From: Spinacia oleracea
Lineage: Eukaryota; Streptophyta; Magnoliopsida; Caryophyllales; Amaranthaceae
NCBI RefSeq assembly: GCF_020520425.1
Contig: NC_079490.1
Location: 122,470,715-122,534,714, forward strand
DNA: 64,000 nt
Direction: 5' to 3'
The notes beneath the pieces are model-generated. The model was not told the origin of the DNA and did not search any database. It saw only the letters and a list, made by a program, of their open reading frames with translations. Of the stretch, positions 59,792-64,000 are shown piece by piece (position 1 is the first letter of the stretch; each line of letters starts with the position of its first letter). Position numbers and translations under genes: made by a program.

Positions 59792-59877
59792 GTAAAAAGT
59801 AGTATTATATTTCATGTTTCAAGTTCGTTTCTTTGTGTAAGAATTTAATTTTGGATGCTCCCATTTTGAACCCCCAG

Positions 59878-59948
59878 ATATGGAGCAAACGCAACGTGCA
59901 GAACTTCATGGCCAACAACAAATACCTCGAACTACGAGACATACAAGT
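59878..59948 (+). CDS. Helitron gene exon 6
   Basis: Acceptor CCCCCAG and donor ACAA|GTGAGA; phase 1. It encodes MEQTQRAELHGQQQIPRTTR and resembles the Q-rich start of exons 2-4, so it is a truncated fourth module. Confidence 0.55.
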
Positions 59949-60033
59949 GAGAATATATTCTTTAAATAATTTAAATAATAATGTTGTAACATAACCAAGT
60001 CAGTGAACCTAATGTACCCTTATAATCATACAG

Positions 60034-61413
60034 GAATATACACCGAACCTTGGAATTTTGGAGGGCCAACTGAAGTGTGTCCAAAATGTGAAGCTATAGT
60101 TTGGTATGAGGAACGGGCGAGGAAAGACAGAAATAGTAGTTCACCTGAATACAGTTTTTGCTGTCAAAAGGGCAAGGTCAGGTTACCTCTATTGAAAGAT
60201 CCACCAGAATTTTTGAAGGATCTCTTGGACAACAGTGATAGTAGATCGAAGAATTTCAAATAAAAAGGAAGGATGTACAACTCCATCAATGCTTTCACTT
60301 CAATGGGAGGGAGGGTAGACAGCAGCATCAATCGGGGAAATGCTCCGTATGTGTTTAGATTAAATGGGCAGAACCACCATAAAATTGGCTCATTGCTTCC
60401 GCCAGAAGGCCAACAACCAAGGTTCACCCAGCTTTATATTTATGACACACAGAACGAAGTATCAAACCGGATAAACAGCCTCGGAAGTGTGGGAGAAAAA
60501 CCAGAACTAGACCCTGAAATTGTAGCAGGATTATCAAAGATGTTTGATGAGCATAATGAACTGGCAAAAGTATTCAGAATGGCCAGGGAAAGGTTCCACG
60601 AGTCTGAATTACAACCTGTGAAGATCCGGTTGATCGGGACAAGAGCAAAAGATGGAAGACAATACAACCTCCCTACCACTTCAGAGGTTGCTGCTTTGAT
60701 AGTGGGTACAGGTGATACAGAAAAAGGGCCTAGGGATGTGATTATCGAGGACAAACACTTTGGACTGAAAAGGATATCCGAGCTTCACCCAAGTTCCATG
60801 GAAATGCAATATCCGCTTCTTTTTTCATATGGAGAAGATGGATATAGGACAGAAATCCCCCACAATGATGCAGAAGAAACGGGCAGACGGGTGAGAACTA
60901 CAGTCACTATGAGAGAATATTACGCATTTCGCTTTCAGCAGAGAGAAAAGGAGGCCAGAACAAGATTCCAATTGGGAAGACTAAACCAACAACAAGTAGT
61001 TGATGCCTTCACATGCATCCAAGAAGGTAGATTAGAATGGGTAAGAGGCAACCAAAAAAAGCTACGCAAAGATGTGCTTCGTGGATTGGCAGATGTTGTT
61101 TCTCGAGGAGACACAACTCCTGCATCTGTAGGACAGCGTGTGATACTACCTGCATCCTTCACGGGAAGCCCGAGATTCATGATTCAAAACTATCACGATG
61201 CCCTAGCCATTTGCAGATGGGCTGGCCCTCCAGATTTGTTCATCACTATGACATGTAATCCAAGATGGCTAGAGGTCAGGGAATTCTTATCCTTAATTCC
61301 CGGACAAAAACCAGAAGACCGACCTGATATCATCGCTCGAGTCTTCAAGATAAAGCTTGATGAACTGATGGTGGACCTCACGAAAAGAAATATTTGCGGC
61401 CGCACTAAAGCAG
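60034..61413 (+). pseudogene. Helitron Rep/helicase gene, amino-terminal domain exon
   Basis: It follows the acceptor ATCATACAG. It encodes the plant Helitron-like amino-terminal region: PWNFGGPTEVCPKCEAIVWY (CxxC), FTSMGGRVDSSINRG, PYVFRLNGQNHHKIGSLLP, then the Helitron_like_N domain with RDVIIEDKHFGLKRISELHP, LLFSYGEDGYRTEIP and VSRGDTTPASVGQRVILP. A single in-frame TAA (60261-60263) breaks it before MYNSINAFTSM; the frame is the same on both sides. It ends at donor GCAG|GTAAAT, which splices in frame to 62423. Confidence 0.88.
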
Positions 61414-62422
61414 GTAAATATAATTCAATTTATTACTAAAACATGTATGACCTATCAGAAACTAAACACTTTAAAATGTTCTATATATGCATGCGCTCCA
61501 TTACTATTTTGGTTGATGTGGCTGATTTTATTATATTATGTCTTATAAGTTAATAATATTTAGTGCCTTCCAAAAATAAGTATACACTACAAAATGTTAT
61601 ATATAGCATGCACTCCATTATTGTTTTGGGTTGATGTTGCATATGTTATTAGATTATGTCTTATAAGTTAATAATATATATTTCCTACCAAAAATCAGTT
61701 TACACTACAAAAATGTACTATATATGCATATGTAGAAATAAATAGATTATATATAATTCCCTCAATCGTCTCCCTGTCATTAGTATCTTTCGTTTGTGGA
61801 TTAATTTCCTCCCGTAGAAAAATAAGTAACTTCTATATCCTTGACTTCTGTACACTTTGCTACCCAAATAATTTATTGGGGTTCAGCGATTTTTATTCTG
61901 TTTAAAGGTGGCTTCTGCAAGTTGTGAATTATTGATGGATTCTCAACATTTCTTATCATCTACTGTTGCTTAATTGACAAGGTGAATAGTAAGGCGAAAT
62001 GTTATCATCAAATGTATGTTCGAAATTTGATACTTATTTTTGCATGTTTAAGGTAAGTGTTTGTGTGTACAGTGTTAAGTTCTGGTATCAATGTATCATA
62101 ATATGCAATGACAGTATGATGCAAAGTGGGAGTTACTTAAAACTATAATTTGTTCATGTTTTATTTTTGCTGTCAATTCACACTCTGTATGCACTTCAAT
62201 TTTCAGTACACAGATCCATTTTTATTAGTTATTCTTGAAATGGCCGGTTGCTGTAATCTAGGAACATTGTATATGGATGGAAGTTCGTGTGTAATGAAAA
62301 CTCATGCGCATCAATACTGTTTTGGGTTTATGTGGCATATGTTATTATATTATGTCTTATTGGATAGAAGATTTGTACACATAAATACAATTGCTATTCT
62401 AACATTCTGTACAATCTTGCAG
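61414..62422 (+). other. Intron of the Helitron gene, with direct repeats
   Basis: This 1009-bp intron has GT...AG ends (GTAAATATAA and AATCTTGCAG); skipping it restores the conserved IYTIEFQKRGLPH stretch. Two diverged copies of a unit of about 118 bp (AAAATGTT.TATATA...ATGTCTTATAAGTTAATAATAT) lie at 61470-61700, with a partial third at 62305-62365. Confidence 0.8.
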
Positions 62423-64000
62423 CAATATACACAATCGAGTTCCAAAAACGAGGTCTCCCACATGTTCATATGTTGTTGTTTTTGCATGAACCGGACAAAC
62501 TACGGACTGCAGCAGACATCGATCGACTGATTTCAGCAGAACTACCAGACCCGGAAGAGGACCCAGTTGCATTTGAGGCGATAGTCCAATACATGACTCA
62601 TGGACCGTGTGGTAGCTTGAACCCAAAATGTCCATGTATGCATGATGGCCATTGTACAAAGTACTATCCTAAAGACTTCAACGACGACACAGTCATTGGA
62701 GAAGACGGTTATCCAGCATACAGAAGAAGAAACAATGGTCGGATAGCAGAAAAAAATGGCCACACAATTGATAACACCTTCATTGTGCCATACAATGTGG
62801 ACTTGCTGGTGAAGTATCAAGCACACATCAACGTTGAAGTATGCAACAAATACACATGTACCAAATACCTGTTCAAGTACATGAACAAGGGTCCAGATAT
62901 GGCACTTGCAACAGTTCAAGAAGTCACAGATAATGGAATGCCAGGAGGACAACACGCCAATCTTGAACCACCTAGAGACGAGATAAAATCGTACTTGCAA
63001 TGCAGATATGTATCTGCTGCAGAAGCGTGCTGGAGAGTTTTTGGCTTCCCAATACAATATAAGTACCCCCCCAGTTCAACGCTTAAGTTGTCACCTAGAG
63101 GAAGAACAGACAGTGATGTTTGAAGATCATGAGCCGTTGGATCAAGTGCTTGAAAGAGTAGGACTAGCAAAGACTCCTCTCACCGGATGGATGGAAGCAA
63201 ATAGGATGTACCCAGAAGCAAGGAAACTGACAAACCACGATTTCCCAACAGAATGGGTATGGAAAAGCAAGGAAAAGAAATGGAAAGGAAGAGATGAAGG
63301 GTTCAAAATAGGGAGGATTTACTATGTGCACCCAGCATCAGGGGAGCTTTACTACTTGCGTATGCTCCTTAATATAGTGACAGGATCAACAAGCTTTGCA
63401 AAAATAAGAACAGTAAATGGCGTAGAATTTGCCACATTCAAGGAAGCTTGCAATGCTTTAGGGCTTCTAGAAGGAGATAGTGAATGGCATGAAGCTCTAC
63501 AGGCTGCATCATCTTGGGCTCATGCCCCACAACTTAGAGAGTTGTTCGTCACAATCTTAATTTTCTGTGAAGTAACAAGTCCCAGTGACCTATGGGAGAA
63601 AAATTGGGAGCTATTATCAGATGATGTCCTATACCGCCAACGCAAGAGGTTTAATTCTCCCATCATTGTGCTAACAACAAACCAAGTGCAAAACTACGCA
63701 TTATATGAGATAGAATTGATCCTCAACAGAAATAACAGGAGCCTCACAAACTATGGAAGTATGCCATTCCCGGACATGTCTTTGGTGCAACAAACATCAA
63801 ACAGATTGATATTGGAAGAGCAAATGTTTGACATCGCAACTCTAGCACACGAAGCATCCAATTTAGAAGCAGGCCTAAATCCAGAACAAAGCTCTGTGTA
63901 CCATCAGATACTAGAGGCCATAGAAAATACAATTGGGGGGGTATTTTTCATTTATGGTAGCGGAGGCACAGGGAAGACATATTTGTGGAGCACCTTAATA
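62423..64000 (+). pseudogene. Helitron Rep (HUH) and helicase start, cut by window edge
   Basis: It encodes the rolling-circle Rep: IYTIEFQKRGLPHVHMLLFL has the HUH pair (62451-62483), followed by the KYLFKYMNKG two-tyrosine motif (about 62861-62890). These residues nick and hold DNA ends in Helitron transposition. A run of seven C (63066-63072) shifts frame once; the downstream frame then continues open to the end of the window. It carries the linker (RIYYVHPASGELYYLRMLLN) and the Pif1-type helicase Walker A GSGGTGKT (63956-63979). The remainder of the helicase and the Helitron 3' hairpin lie outside. One stop (60261) and this shift are the only lesions seen. Confidence 0.92.

Overview
This is nuclear DNA from a flowering plant, most likely a eudicot: AT-rich, with no compact gene arrangement, and almost every base I can assign belongs to a plant transposable element. 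These include Ty1/copia and Ty3/gypsy LTR retrotransposons (Athila-like and Tat/Ogre-like), a hAT non-autonomous element, a Stowaway MITE, one CACTA terminus and a Helitron. The species cannot be fixed from the sequence. The copia LTRs remind me of Caryophyllales (spinach/beet group) repeats, but that is only an impression. I find no complete host gene, rRNA, tRNA or CRISPR array.

Layout. 1-7275: 5' half of an old copia element (family A, minus strand), with decayed gag-pol, a long leader, a PBS and a 1.4-kb LTR. 7276-9766: unassigned sequence ending like a gypsy LTR, holding an 827-bp hAT element with an 8-bp target-site duplication (TSD). 9767-18737: two copies of a second copia family (B), both reduced to LTR plus leader. 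The first is split at its LTR/PBS border by a solo LTR of family A, which is itself split by a 2.2-kb gypsy-type solo LTR. 18738-26755: a decayed Tat/Ogre-like gypsy element (minus strand), with pol remnants, three tandem-repeat arrays, an Arg-type PBS and a 2.1-kb LTR. 26756-29032: decayed copia pol and 3' region (plus strand), containing a Stowaway MITE. 29033: left end of a CACTA transposon. 29340-32330: AT-rich sequence with a G-box cluster and one possible first exon.

32336-56522 is one Athila-like gypsy insertion, proven by matching ~1.45-kb LTRs and the TSD GTCTA. Its gag is interrupted by a copia family A element (34818-46567, TSD TATCT, minus strand) whose gag-pol is intact apart from one frameshift. 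Inside that copia element, the 5' LTR/leader junction has been replaced by a 2.2-kb copy of the Athila 5' LTR-gag-copia LTR segment lying about 10.8 kb upstream. After pol, the Athila element carries an extra ORF, and both its LTRs and its post-pol spacer carry clusters of GC-rich hairpin motifs.

56523-57400 is flanking sequence holding one clean exon of an organellar class-I peptide chain release factor (GGQ motif) on the minus strand. 57449-64000 holds an ORF resembling a double-stranded-RNA-binding motif, then a Helitron Rep/helicase gene running off the right edge. The amino-terminal part of that gene is built from tandemly duplicated, symmetrical phase-1 exons. This is the most unusual coding structure in the window.
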